From an uncultured SAR86 cluster bacterium (lineage in GTDB: Bacteria; Pseudomonadota; Gammaproteobacteria; Magnimaribacterales; AG-339-G14), in the NCBI GenBank assembly GCA_902524805.1, contig CABZES010000009.1, forward strand, positions 1 to 55,847: DNA of 55,847 nucleotides. The letters are read 5' to 3'. Below, piece after piece: positions 18,123-26,907 of the stretch (positions are counted from its first letter, which is position 1; every line of letters starts with the position of its first letter). A program made the translations under genes and the position numbers. A model generated the notes under the pieces. It saw only the letters and a list, made by a program, of their open reading frames with translations. It did no database searches and was not told the DNA's origin.

Positions 18123-19252
18123 GAAATATTTCTAATAAAATTTAAAGAAATTAATCGTGCCTTTTCATCGGCACTAATAATTTGTTCCAAAGAGGGCTCA
18201 TTAAGGATTTCTTCCCTTTTAAATTCGTCCATTGCATGCTTAATAGTATCAAAAATTAAATCAAACTTAATCTCATCATTAACGAATTTTTCCACTGCAA
18301 CTTCGTTTGCTGCATTCATTACAGCTGGAAAAATACCACCTAAATCTAAAGCATCTCTAGCAAAATTTACAGAAGGAAAATCCATTTGATCTATATTTAT
18401 AAATTCTAATGAATTATTTTCTTTGAAATTTAACGGACTGGATGAATTATCAATTTTATTTGGATAGCCTAAACCATAAGCTATACAAATTTTCATATCA
18501 GGTTCTGACATTACTGCAAGGATAGAATTATCAATTGTTTCGACCATCGAGTGTATTATGCCTTGTGGGTGAATTATCACGTCTATTTGTTCACTTTCGA
18601 GATTAAAAAGCCATTTTGCTTCAATTATCTCAAGGGCTTTATTCATCAAAGAAGCAGAGTCTATAAGGTTTTTACTTCCCATCTTCCAAACTGGATGATT
18701 TAAAGCATCTTTTACTGAAACGTTCTTTAAACTTTTTAAACTCTTTCCTAAAAAAGGACCTCCTGAGCAAGTAATTATTATCCTTTTTAAATCTTTTTTT
18801 TCTATATTAGTTAGGCATTGGTGAATTGCACAATGTTCAGAATCTATTGGGATTATCTCAGCGTTAAATCTTTTAGCCTCTTTCATTAATATTTTACCAG
18901 CGGCTACTAATGGTTCTTTGTTTGCAATCAAAACCCTTTTACCTGCTCTTACAGCGCTTAGAATATTTTTTAATCCTGCAACACCAGATATTGCCGCCAC
19001 AACAATATCCACTTGGTCGCTACTAATAAGATCTTCTAAATTAGCCTCAGAAATATATTTTTCTTCCAAGTTTTTACTTTCAGTTAAACAAATATTTTTT
19101 ACGTTGAATTTTTTAGCTTGCTGCAATAATAAATTCTCATTTGATCTAGCAACCAAGCCTGTAATAAAAAAATCTTTTTTATTTGCTTCAATTACCTCGA
19201 TAGTAGCTTTTCCGATGGACCCCGTGGAGCCAAGTATTAAAACCTTTTTCAC
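18119..19252 (-). CDS. dxr: 1-deoxy-D-xylulose-5-phosphate reductoisomerase
   Basis: Dxr converts DXP to MEP, the second step of the non-mevalonate isoprenoid pathway that supplies UppS. The 377-aa protein starts with the NADPH-binding LILGSTGSIGKATIEV and has IANKEPLVAAGK, the metal-binding PIDSEHCAIHQCL, and LMNKALEIIEAKWLF. It then ends with the AANEVAVEKF region. It overlaps both cdsA and rseP by 4 nt. The order uppS-cdsA-dxr-rseP is that of Pseudomonas rather than E. coli, where dxr precedes uppS. Confidence 0.97.
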   Translation of the reverse strand: MKKVLILGSTGSIGKATIEVIEANKKDFFITGLVARSNENLLLQQAKKFNVKNICLTESKNLEEKYISEANLEDLISSDQVDIVVAAISGVAGLKNILSAVRAGKRVLIANKEPLVAAGKILMKEAKRFNAEIIPIDSEHCAIHQCLTNIEKKDLKRIIITCSGGPFLGKSLKSLKNVSVKDALNHPVWKMGSKNLIDSASLMNKALEIIEAKWLFNLESEQIDVIIHPQGIIHSMVETIDNSILAVMSEPDMKICIAYGLGYPNKIDNSSSPLNFKENNSLEFINIDQMDFPSVNFARDALDLGGIFPAVMNAANEVAVEKFVNDEIKFDLIFDTIKHAMDEFKREEILNEPSLEQIISADEKARLISLNFIRNIS

Positions 19253-19887
19253 AAAATAGCTCCAACAAGAATAAAAAAGACGGGAATTACAAAGATATGA
19301 CTGTCCATCCTATCAAGAATACCTCCGTGTCCTGGCAAAATAGAACCAGAATCTTTTACATCTGCTAATCTTTTTATCCTGCTTTCCAAGTAATCACCAA
19401 AGACCGCTATCGTAGAAGAAATTATTAATATTGAAAAAAGAAATGAATTCTGTTGATCTAAATAATTAATATTTAATTTAAGAACTTCTTGAAAATTGAT
19501 TAAATATAAAATGCAGCTTGAAATTAAAATTCCTAAAATGAGTCCTTCCAAAGTTTTATTCGGACTTGTTTTAGGAAAAACCTTTCTTGATCCATATTTT
19601 TTACCTAAATAGTAAGCTCCTGAATCATTCAGTACAGATATTAAAATAGAATATAAAAACAAAAGTCGGTTTGCTTCATACGTTTCTACAAAAAATAAAG
19701 AAATGATTATAAAAAAAATAACTAATAAAGAAGGCCAATAAGGCCTTCTTATCAAAAAACACAATTCAATAAAGGCTGAGATAAAAATTCCAAATAAAAC
19801 TAATTTAAATGTAAAAGAAGGAGCAAAAAGAATAATTGCCAGTATAAACGTTGCAATTAATGCTCCAGTTATTTCTCTGGTATACAT
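19249..19887 (-). CDS. cdsA: Phosphatidate cytidylyltransferase
   Basis: CdsA makes CDP-diacylglycerol from phosphatidic acid and CTP, the branch point for membrane phospholipids. I start it at the ATG at 19887, one base after the uppS stop (TAATATG). A longer in-frame extension to 20052 would sit wholly inside uppS and lacks a hydrophobic N-terminus. The resulting 212-aa protein is strongly hydrophobic with about six membrane segments and has SPNKTLEG and the family signature KRLADVKDSGSILPGHGG followed by LDRMDSH. It is shorter than E. coli CdsA (285 aa); the missing part is N-terminal membrane helices. It overlaps dxr by 4 nt. Confidence 0.93.
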   Translation of the reverse strand: MYTREITGALIATFILAIILFAPSFTFKLVLFGIFISAFIELCFLIRRPYWPSLLVIFFIIISLFFVETYEANRLLFLYSILISVLNDSGAYYLGKKYGSRKVFPKTSPNKTLEGLILGILISSCILYLINFQEVLKLNINYLDQQNSFLFSILIISSTIAVFGDYLESRIKRLADVKDSGSILPGHGGILDRMDSHIFVIPVFFILVGAIL

Positions 19888-19888
19888 A

Positions 19889-20602
19889 TTAAATGCCTGT
19901 TTTGACTCCAAATTTCCTTTTTCTTGTAGAAAATTCATTAAGGGCTTTTTTAAAGTCTTTTTCATTAAAATCTGGCCAAAGCTTGTCAGAAAAATATATT
20001 TCAGAATATGCAGCCTGCCATAAAAAAAAGTTACTAATTCTTTTTTCACCACCTGATCTGATAATCATGTCAGGATCCTTAATTTGAGAAGTTGATAAAT
20101 AATTTGATATCAAATCTTCGTTTAAATTTCTAATTTTTATAGTTTCTTTAAGAATATCATCTATTATTTTTTTAAGTGCCTGTTCTAAATCCCATCTGCC
20201 ACCATAGCTAATAGCAATATTTAAGTTCATTTTGGAATTATATTTACTAGTATTTTCTTGAGATTTTTTTATTTGCTTTATTAAAATCTTGTCGAATCTG
20301 GAAATTTCTCCGATAAAATTCAATTTAACTTTGTTTTTTATTAAGTCAGGTGTTTGCTCATTTATAGCCTCTAAAAAAAGCTTCATCAGTGCATTAACTT
20401 CTTTTTTCTGTCTTCCCCAATTTTCCGTGCTGAAAGCAAATAAAGTGAGCTCTCTAATTCCATTTTCTAAAAAAAACTCAACTGCCAGCCTAGCCTTCTT
20501 TACCCCTGCTTTATGACCTTTTTCTTTATTTAAATCTTTTTTTTGCGCCCATCTTGAATTACCATCCATGATTATGGCCACATGATTTGGAAGCTTTTTC
20601 AT
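19889..20602 (-). CDS. uppS: Isoprenyl (undecaprenyl) diphosphate synthase
   Basis: This cis-prenyltransferase elongates farnesyl diphosphate to the C55 carrier lipid used for peptidoglycan and LPS. The 237-aa protein begins with the catalytic-Asp motif AIIMDGNSRWA, then KGHKAGVKKAR and LTLFAFSTENWGR. The second substrate region is PDMIIRSGGEKRISNF, followed by YSEIYFSDKLWPDF. One departure is visible: the usual GE-x-R-x-SNF is kept, but with Lys in GGEKRISNF. Length is normal. It follows frr by 7 nt and is followed by cdsA. Confidence 0.97.
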   Translation of the reverse strand: MKKLPNHVAIIMDGNSRWAQKKDLNKEKGHKAGVKKARLAVEFFLENGIRELTLFAFSTENWGRQKKEVNALMKLFLEAINEQTPDLIKNKVKLNFIGEISRFDKILIKQIKKSQENTSKYNSKMNLNIAISYGGRWDLEQALKKIIDDILKETIKIRNLNEDLISNYLSTSQIKDPDMIIRSGGEKRISNFFLWQAAYSEIYFSDKLWPDFNEKDFKKALNEFSTRKRKFGVKTGI

Positions 20603-20609
20603 GAGTTGA

Positions 20610-21167
20610 TTAAAAATCTAAGAGATCTTTTTCTTTTTCTTCAAGTAAGGAGTCTACTTTTTTTATAAATTCATCTGTTGCATTTTGAATAAGCCCTTCT
20701 CCTCTTTTGAGATCATCTTCTGAAATTTCTTTTTCACTTAAATATTCTTTCAACATCCCATTGGCGTCTCTTCGCTGATTTCTAATAGATACTTTTGAAT
20801 TTTCAGCTTCCGATTTAGCAACTTTTATTAACTCTCTTCTTGTTTCTTCAGTAAGATCAGGAAGAATTACTCTAATGACTTCCCCAGAAGTTATTGGTTG
20901 CAAACCAAGGTCAGAAGATTGAATTGCTTTCTCGATTGGTACAACCATATCTTTTTCCCAAGGAGAAATTGATAAGGTTTTCGCGTTTTCAACAGAAATA
21001 TTACAAACTTGCTTGAGAGGAGTGGGATTACCGTAATAGTCTACTTCAATAGAATCTAATAATGATGGATTTGCCCTTCCAGTTCTTATTCTTTGATAAG
21101 TGACTTCTAAAGCAGTAATAGTTTTTGCCATTCCCTCTTTAGCTTCAACTTCAGTTTCATTAATCAT
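20610..21167 (-). CDS. frr: Ribosome recycling factor
   Basis: RRF works with EF-G to split the post-termination ribosome. The 185-aa length equals that of E. coli RRF. Landmarks are RIRTGRANPSLLDSIEVDYYG, the proline-rich hinge region (PTPLKQVCNISV), and EETRRELIKVAKSEAENSKVSIR in the long helix. It lies only 9 nt after tsf. In most gammaproteobacteria pyrH sits between these two genes, and here it is missing. Confidence 0.98.
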   Translation of the reverse strand: MINETEVEAKEGMAKTITALEVTYQRIRTGRANPSLLDSIEVDYYGNPTPLKQVCNISVENAKTLSISPWEKDMVVPIEKAIQSSDLGLQPITSGEVIRVILPDLTEETRRELIKVAKSEAENSKVSIRNQRRDANGMLKEYLSEKEISEDDLKRGEGLIQNATDEFIKKVDSLLEEKEKDLLDF

Positions 21168-21176
21168 TTTTTGGAA

Positions 21177-22031
21177 TCAATTATCTAATTGAGCTTTGAC
21201 TTCTTCTGCAAAATCTTTTTTTTCTACCTCAATTCCTTCGCCAACTTCATATCTTATAAAAGAAATTACAGAATTATCACTATTTTTAATCAGATCGCTA
21301 ATCTTTTTAGATGGATCTTTTACGAATGGTTGGTCTATCAAGCTAACTTCCGATAAGAATTTCTTTAGCCTTCCAGAAGTCATTTTCTCTAATATTTCTT
21401 GGGATTTTTGTGAATCGGACACTTGAGCTTCTATTATTTCTTTTTCTTTATCAATAACTTCGCTAGGTATCTCTTCTGGGCTTATAGCTAGAGGACTAGA
21501 AGCAGCTATGTGCATAGCTATATCCTTTCCAAGCTCTTCATTATCTTTTTCTAGTGCTACAAGAACTCCAATTTTTTTATTACCGTGAATATAAGAATAA
21601 ACAAAATTAGAGGAAATATTAAATTTTCTTCTGATTACGATATTTTCACCTATTTTTTGAACAAGGCTCTGTCTTTTTTCTTCCAAAGAATCAGATAGTA
21701 AGTTATCTAAACTATCGTCGGGTGAGTTAATACATGTCTCTAAAACTTCTTTTGTAAAATTTAAAAAACTTTCATCCTTTGCAACAAAATCAGTTTCACA
21801 ATTGATTTCTATTAAAATTGAATTATCGGTGTTGGCTGTATCAGCTAAAATAATTCCTTCAACAGCAGTCCTTGAAGATTTTTTTTCTGCTTTTAAAGCA
21901 CTATTTTTTCTTAAATTTGTTATTGCCAATTTAGCATCGCCATTAGCTTCTTCTAGCGCTTTCTTGCACTCCATCATTCCTAATCCAGTTTTTTCTCTTA
22001 AGTTTTTTACGTCACTTGCACTTATGCTCAT
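21177..22031 (-). CDS. tsf: Elongation factor Ts
   Basis: EF-Ts exchanges GDP for GTP on EF-Tu. The 284-aa protein (E. coli 283) has the N-terminal UBA-like domain with VKNLREKTGLGMMECKKAL, the EF-Tu-contacting ETDFVAKDESF, the two core subdomains (SYIHGNKKIGVLVAL, then MHIAASSPLAI) and RYEVGEGIEVEKKDF near the C-terminus. It follows rpsB by 11 nt, the normal rpsB-tsf pair. Its partner gene tuf is not in the window. Confidence 0.98.
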   Translation of the reverse strand: MSISASDVKNLREKTGLGMMECKKALEEANGDAKLAITNLRKNSALKAEKKSSRTAVEGIILADTANTDNSILIEINCETDFVAKDESFLNFTKEVLETCINSPDDSLDNLLSDSLEEKRQSLVQKIGENIVIRRKFNISSNFVYSYIHGNKKIGVLVALEKDNEELGKDIAMHIAASSPLAISPEEIPSEVIDKEKEIIEAQVSDSQKSQEILEKMTSGRLKKFLSEVSLIDQPFVKDPSKKISDLIKNSDNSVISFIRYEVGEGIEVEKKDFAEEVKAQLDN

Positions 22032-22042
22032 TTAACTACCTC

Positions 22043-22897
22043 TTATTTTTCTTCAGGAACATCTTCGGAGTTAGTAGTGTCCGATGTTTCTTTTGACTCA
22101 AGAGACTCCTCTGTGTTTTTAGAAGTAATTTCTTCTTCTTTGACTGAAGGGTTTTCTTCTTCCAATTCGCTTTTTCTTAGAATAACTGGTCCATCTTTTT
22201 TAGATCCTAAACCCGAAGCTCTAGAGGCTCCATCCAAGCAAGCATTTGAAATAATTCTAGCTATTAAGGAAATAGATCTAATTGCATCATCATTTCCAGG
22301 AATGACATAATCCACACTTTCAGGATCTGAATTAGTATCTACCAATCCAATAATGGGAATTCCCATTTTCCTGGCTTCAGCAACAGCAATTTTTTCGTTA
22401 TTTACATCGATAATAAATAGAGCTTCCGGAAGGCCTCCCATATTTTTAATACCTCCAATTGACCTTTCTAATTTTTCCATCTCTCTTCTAATACCAAGAA
22501 TTTCTTTTTTTGTTAAAACTTCAAACTTGCCTTCTTCTTCTTGAGTCTTTAAAACTTCTAGTCTTCTAATAGAAGCTCTAACAGTTTTATAGTTAGTGAG
22601 CATTCCTCCAAGCCATCTATAATTTACATATGGCATTTCACATCTTTCTGCTTCAGCTTTTATTACTTTGCTTGCTGCTCTCTTAGTTCCTACAAATAAG
22701 ATTCTATTATTTGATGCTGCCAATTGATTACAAAAATCGACGGAAGGTTTTAAGTGTTCAAGAGTTTTTTCTAAATCAATGATATGAACTTTATTTCTTT
22801 TGCCAAAAATAAAGGGGTCCATTTTGGGATTCCAAAATCTTGTTTGATGGCCAAAGTGCACTCCTGCCTTTAACATTTGTTCAATGGATATATCCAT
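22043..22897 (-). CDS. rpsB: 30S ribosomal protein S2
   Basis: S2 begins [24 protein letters not shown] and has [25 protein letters not shown] and PDALFI-like [10 protein letters not shown]. At 284 aa it is ~43 residues longer than E. coli S2 (241 aa): the extra part is a low-complexity acidic Glu/Ser/Thr tail ([20 protein letters not shown] onward). The Shine-Dalgarno AAAGGAG is 6 nt before the ATG. It is the first gene of an 18-kb leftward cluster and carries a structured leader. Confidence 0.97.
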   Translation of the reverse strand: MDISIEQMLKAGVHFGHQTRFWNPKMDPFIFGKRNKVHIIDLEKTLEHLKPSVDFCNQLAASNNRILFVGTKRAASKVIKAEAERCEMPYVNYRWLGGMLTNYKTVRASIRRLEVLKTQEEEGKFEVLTKKEILGIRREMEKLERSIGGIKNMGGLPEALFIIDVNNEKIAVAEARKMGIPIIGLVDTNSDPESVDYVIPGNDDAIRSISLIARIISNACLDGASRASGLGSKKDGPVILRKSELEEENPSVKEEEITSKNTEESLESKETSDTTNSEDVPEEK

Positions 22898-23030
22898 GTG
22901 TTGCTCCTTTAAAGCCTTTCGGCTGGGTTAATCCTCCTCGAAGCTAAGTATTCAACTACTTTTGAGCTTAAGTAGCACCCGAATACTAAATCTTTACGAG
23001 TGTGTTTATTCACCTTAGTGAATTGAGAGA
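22898..23030 (-). promoter_or_regulatory. Structured 5' leader of rpsB (candidate S2 autoregulatory RNA)
   Basis: On the leftward strand the leader shows three hairpins before the Shine-Dalgarno: ATTCAC-TAAG-GTGAAT (23008-23023); a stem GTATTC/GAATAC (22948-22986) enclosing CTACTT/AAGTAG; and GCC-GAAA-GGC with a GNRA tetraloop (22914-22923), 6 nt from AAAGGAG. A GGGT in the second hairpin could also pair with the ACCC just before the third (pseudoknot). In gammaproteobacteria S2 represses rpsB-tsf through a conserved leader (the t44 RNA region of E. coli). Hairpins are seen directly; the S2 role is inference. Confidence 0.5.
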
Positions 23031-23064
23031 GAATTAAACCATAAAAAGAAAGCAGACCAAAGGT

Positions 23065-23805
23065 TTAAAATAAAATATCTTGCATAGAATATAGGCCTGG
23101 CTTTTGTGATGAGATCCATTGAATAGCTTTAATTGCACCATTTGCAAAAATTTTTCTATCATATGCATTATGGGTTAATATAAGCTCGTCATCATCTAGA
23201 GAGATTTTAATTTCATGGATTCCAACAGATGACTCATCTCTTATAAAATTAATTTTTGTCTTAGTATTTAAATCAAGAAATTTATCTATAAATTTTGCTA
23301 GGTCTTTTGCTGTTCCAGAAGGAGCATCTTTTTTTTCTTTATGATGTGTTTCTGTGATCTCTATTTTATTTATAGACTTACTCCCCTTCAGAGGTAATAA
23401 AGATTTTTTTAGTAAGTTTATTCCTAAGCTTAAGTTAGGAGCTATGAGGATGGGAAAATCAATGCAGTAATTTTCTAAAAGAGCTAATTGATCTTCGGAA
23501 TGTCCTGTACTTGCTAAAATAAGAGGTAGATTATTTTTCTTACAAAATTCGGTAATATTTTTAAAATTATCAATTGAAGACACGTCTATTGCAACGTCTA
23601 TAGAATCGTTTATATCATTAAAGTCTGTTATTAAATTAGCTTCGCAATTAGTGCTTAGAAAAGAATTTAGTGGCTTACCAAGGTTATTGTTTGTTGGAGA
23701 GGCTTGTCCGACTGCTAGTGAAATTTTTTCAGTATTTTCTAATTCCTCTGCGATAACCTTTCCCAATTTTCCTGAAATTCCGGAAATCAAAAGAGAAATA
23801 GCCAT
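23065..23805 (-). CDS. dapB: 4-hydroxy-tetrahydrodipicolinate reductase
   Basis: DapB performs the reduction in the lysine/diaminopimelate pathway that feeds peptidoglycan. The 246-aa protein has the N-terminal nucleotide-binding LLISGISGKLGKVIAEEL (slightly short of the usual GxxGxMG form, with Lys-Leu-Gly), the active-site ETHHKEKKDAPSGTAK, and a later VGIHEIKISL. E. coli DapB is 273 aa. The start overlaps the dnaJ stop by one base. grpE-dnaK-dnaJ-dapB is the pseudomonad order; carAB, which usually follows, is absent and rpsB lies next. Confidence 0.95.
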   Translation of the reverse strand: MAISLLISGISGKLGKVIAEELENTEKISLAVGQASPTNNNLGKPLNSFLSTNCEANLITDFNDINDSIDVAIDVSSIDNFKNITEFCKKNNLPLILASTGHSEDQLALLENYCIDFPILIAPNLSLGINLLKKSLLPLKGSKSINKIEITETHHKEKKDAPSGTAKDLAKFIDKFLDLNTKTKINFIRDESSVGIHEIKISLDDDELILTHNAYDRKIFANGAIKAIQWISSQKPGLYSMQDILF

Positions 23806-24884
23806 TAAAAGCCCTTTAAAAATTCCTTAGCGCTTTTCAACCAAGTATCCTTCATAGGAGTATTTTCTGAACCGCTTATTGATTCTTTAAACTGTTTGAG
23901 TATTGCCGTTTGTTCTTTATTCAATTTGACAGGTATTTCAACTAAAACCCTAACTAGTATATCCCCTTTTGATCCACCTCTTAAAGGCTTGATACCTTTT
24001 CCATTTAATCTAAATAATTTATGACTTTGAGTGCCCTCTGGTATTTTTATTTTAACTTTACCATCCAAAGTCGGTACTTCTATATCTCCTCCCAGAACAG
24101 CGTCAGCATAATTAATAGGAACTTCACAATATAAATGTTTTCCGTCTCTTTCAAAAATTTTATGTCTTTGAACATCAACTTGAATATATAGATCTCCATT
24201 TCCATGTTTTCCTACGTCACCCTCACCAGATAATCTAATTCTGTCTCCGGTATCGACACCTTCGGGAATTTTAACTGCAAGAGTTTTATTTTTTTTAATG
24301 AAGCCTGCTCCACCGCAAATCGAACAATTTGGATCATGAATCTCTCCTTCTCCTCTGCAATGCGGGCAAGTTTGTTGCATAGAAAAAAATCCTTGCTGCA
24401 TTCTCACTACACCAGTCCCGTTACAATGAGCGCATTGATGCCAATCTCCAGAGCATCTTTCACTTGAGGGTATATCAAGATTGATACTTGTGCCTTTTAC
24501 TGCATCCTCTAAAGCAACTTCCACGCTATAGCTTAAATCAGCTCCCCTACGAGATCTGCTTCCGCCTGCCCTGCTAGAACCGCCAAAAATGTCGGAAAAA
24601 ATATCTCCAAAGATATCGCTAAATCCTTCAGCTGCTCCTTGAGCGTTAGAGAAAGAGGGATTTACTCCATCGTGACCAAATTGATCATAAGCTTGTCTCT
24701 TTTGATCATCTGAGAGAATTTCGTAGGCTTCTGATAATTCTTTAAACTTCTCTGAAGCAGCTTCATCATCAGGATTTCTATCCGGATGATATTTCATTGC
24801 TAATTTTCTGTATGCTTTCTTTAAATCTTCCTTAGAAGTGCTTTTATTTACACCTAACACCTCATAGTAATCTCTTTTACTCAT
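23805..24884 (-). CDS. dnaJ: Chaperone DnaJ with degenerate first zinc motif
   Basis: DnaJ delivers unfolded proteins to DnaK and triggers its ATPase. The 359-aa protein has a J domain (HPD at 33-35), a short G/F region with [15 protein letters not shown], a zinc domain and the C-terminal substrate domains. Three CxxCxGxG motifs are intact: CAHCNGTG (151-158), CPHCRGEG (173-180) and CSICGGAG (187-194). The first is lost: C144 is followed by SGDWHQ instead of xxCxGxG, and the linker to motif 2 is shortened. Zinc centre II (motifs 2+3) is complete; centre I (1+4) lacks one cysteine, though H149 might substitute. It starts 27 nt after dnaK. Confidence 0.96.
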   Translation of the reverse strand: MSKRDYYEVLGVNKSTSKEDLKKAYRKLAMKYHPDRNPDDEAASEKFKELSEAYEILSDDQKRQAYDQFGHDGVNPSFSNAQGAAEGFSDIFGDIFSDIFGGSSRAGGSRSRRGADLSYSVEVALEDAVKGTSINLDIPSSERCSGDWHQCAHCNGTGVVRMQQGFFSMQQTCPHCRGEGEIHDPNCSICGGAGFIKKNKTLAVKIPEGVDTGDRIRLSGEGDVGKHGNGDLYIQVDVQRHKIFERDGKHLYCEVPINYADAVLGGDIEVPTLDGKVKIKIPEGTQSHKLFRLNGKGIKPLRGGSKGDILVRVLVEIPVKLNKEQTAILKQFKESISGSENTPMKDTWLKSAKEFLKGF

Positions 24885-24911
24885 TTTGATGCTTTGTCAA
24901 AAATGACAGAA

Positions 24912-26840
24912 TTATTTTTCTTGCTCTTTAGCTTCTTCTTTGACCTCTTCAAAATCAGCGTCAACAGCTGCATCATCTGAAGCTTGAGATTCCTGACTAT
25001 CTTGATCGGTTGAAGCATTTTCTTGCTGTTCAGCATAAAGTCTTTGCGCTAAAGAAGAAGAAGCCTCAGCAAGAGCTTTTGTTTTATCTTCGATTTCTTG
25101 CTTATCTTCGCCTTTCATAGCTTCTTCTAAAACCGTAATTGCTTCCTCAATCTGAGTTTTTTCATTTTCTTCAACTTTATCAGCAGACTCTTCTAAGGTT
25201 TTTTTACAGCTATGAATCAATGTATCCGCAGAATTTCTTGCCTGGACCATTTCTTCAAAGATTTTGTCTTCTTCAGCGTTAGCTTCTGCTTCTGTAACCA
25301 TTTTTTCTATCTCTTCTTCTGATAGGCCGCCTGAAGCTTGAATAGTTATTGATTGCTCTTTATCAGTAGCTTTATCTTTTGCGGAAACATTTAGTATTCC
25401 ATTCGCATCAATATCAAATGAGACTTCAATTTGAGGCATTCCTCTTGGTGCAGCTGGAATTCCGTCTAAATTAAATAATCCTAATTGTTTATTTTCTTTA
25501 GCCTGCTTTCTTTCACCTTGAACTACATTGACTGTTACAGCAGTTTGGTTATCTTCTGCTGTAGAAAATATTTGAGATTTATTAGTAGGTATAGTGGTAT
25601 TTTTTTCTATTACCGGAGTCATTACTCCACCCATTGTTTCTATTCCAAGAGTCAATGGCGTAACGTCTAAAAGTAAAATATCTGTTACATCTCCAGATAA
25701 AACAGCTCCTTGTACAGCTGCTCCAACTGCAACAGCTTCGTCTGGATTGATATCTTTTCTTGGTTCCTTGCCAAAGAATTCTTTAACTTTTTCCTGAACC
25801 ATAGGCATTCTTGTTTGCCCTCCTACTAGGATCACATCATTGATATCGGAAGTTTTTAATTTTGCGTCTTTAAGAGCAATTTCAACTGGTTTCAAACTTC
25901 TGGCAACCAAAGGCTCCACAAGAGCTTCAAGCTTTGATCTAGTAAGCTTGATCAAGAGGTGTTTTGGACCTGAAGAATCAGCCGTGATATAAGGAAGATT
26001 GATTTCAGTTTGTTGATTAGAAGATAGTTCAATTTTAGCCTTTTCGGCAGCTTCTTTTAATCTTTGCAAAGCAGCTGGATCTGTTTTGAGATCAAAATTC
26101 TGATCCTTTTTAAATTCATCTACTAAGTGGTCAATTAAAGCTAAATCAAAATCTTCTCCACCCAGAAAAGTATCTCCATTAGTTGAAAGAACTTCAAACT
26201 GTTTTTCACCATCTATTTCAGCTAATTCAATTATAGAGATATCAAATGTTCCTCCTCCAAGATCAAAGACAGCAATTTTTTGATCGCCTGTTTTCTTATC
26301 TAAACCGAATGCCAATGCGGCAGCGGTTGGCTCATTTATTATTCTTTTGACTTCTAAACCGGCTATTTTTCCAGCATCTTTAGTTGCTTGTCTTTGTGAA
26401 TCATTGAAATATGCTGGGACAGTTACTACTGCTTCTTTAACTTCATGGCCTAAATAATCTTCAGCAGATTTTTTCATTTTAGTTAAAATTTGAGCAGAAA
26501 CTTGTTGAGGAGCTAAGCTTTCTCCATTTGCTTTAACCCAAGCATCGCCGTTTTCTGATTTGATAATTTCAAAAGGGGTCATTTCAGCATCTTTAGTAAC
26601 GACTTCATCGGAAAATTTTCTTCCAATTAGTCTTTTAATGGCATACAACGTATTTTCAGGATTTGTTACAGATTGTCTTTTAGCACTTGAACCAACAAGC
26701 GTTTCTCCGTCTGTATAAGCTACTACTGATGGTGTTGTTCTTTCTCCTTCAGCATTTTCGATGACTTTAGCAGTATCACCTTCCATAATAGAAACACACG
26801 AGTTTGTTGTTCCTAAATCTATTCCAATAATTTTAGCCAT
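24912..26840 (-). CDS. dnaK: Chaperone DnaK (Hsp70)
   Basis: DnaK is the central ATP-driven Hsp70. The 642-aa protein has the nucleotide-binding domain ([54 protein letters not shown]), the linker [13 protein letters not shown], a substrate-binding beta domain, and a helical lid ending in a disordered Gln/Ser/Asp/Glu tail ([14 protein letters not shown]). Length is close to E. coli (638). It follows grpE with a 67-nt gap that contains a heat-shock-type promoter, so it can be transcribed with fur-grpE or on its own. Confidence 0.99.
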   Translation of the reverse strand: MAKIIGIDLGTTNSCVSIMEGDTAKVIENAEGERTTPSVVAYTDGETLVGSSAKRQSVTNPENTLYAIKRLIGRKFSDEVVTKDAEMTPFEIIKSENGDAWVKANGESLAPQQVSAQILTKMKKSAEDYLGHEVKEAVVTVPAYFNDSQRQATKDAGKIAGLEVKRIINEPTAAALAFGLDKKTGDQKIAVFDLGGGTFDISIIELAEIDGEKQFEVLSTNGDTFLGGEDFDLALIDHLVDEFKKDQNFDLKTDPAALQRLKEAAEKAKIELSSNQQTEINLPYITADSSGPKHLLIKLTRSKLEALVEPLVARSLKPVEIALKDAKLKTSDINDVILVGGQTRMPMVQEKVKEFFGKEPRKDINPDEAVAVGAAVQGAVLSGDVTDILLLDVTPLTLGIETMGGVMTPVIEKNTTIPTNKSQIFSTAEDNQTAVTVNVVQGERKQAKENKQLGLFNLDGIPAAPRGMPQIEVSFDIDANGILNVSAKDKATDKEQSITIQASGGLSEEEIEKMVTEAEANAEEDKIFEEMVQARNSADTLIHSCKKTLEESADKVEENEKTQIEEAITVLEEAMKGEDKQEIEDKTKALAEASSSLAQRLYAEQQENASTDQDSQESQASDDAAVDADFEEVKEEAKEQEK

Positions 26841-26872
26841 TTATAACTCCATAAATATTCTTACTAACACTT

Positions 26873-26899
26873 ATTGAGGGCTAATATATTTTTTTCAAG
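26873..26899 (-). promoter_or_regulatory. Putative sigma-32 heat-shock promoter of dnaK
   Basis: On the leftward strand CTTGAAA (26899-26893) is followed after 12 nt by CCCTCAAT (26880-26873). The sigma-32 consensus as I recall it is CTTGAAA and CCCCATnT with about this spacing; the -35 is perfect and the -10 keeps CCC and AT. The predicted transcript would begin about 26 nt before the dnaK ATG, after the grpE stop (26908). This would let dnaK-dnaJ(-dapB) be induced separately from the upstream fur-grpE transcript. An rpoH-dependent start has not been shown. Confidence 0.6.
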
Positions 26900-26907
26900 G
26901 ATAAATT

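Noticed and set aside
19888-20052. N-terminal extension of cdsA into uppS
   Set aside because: It is an in-frame ORF, but lies wholly within uppS, is not hydrophobic like CdsA, and an ATG directly follows the uppS stop.
23008-23023. Terminator hairpin between dapB and rpsB
   Set aside because: The ATTCAC/GTGAAT palindrome lacks a T-run on either strand and lies better as part of the rpsB leader.
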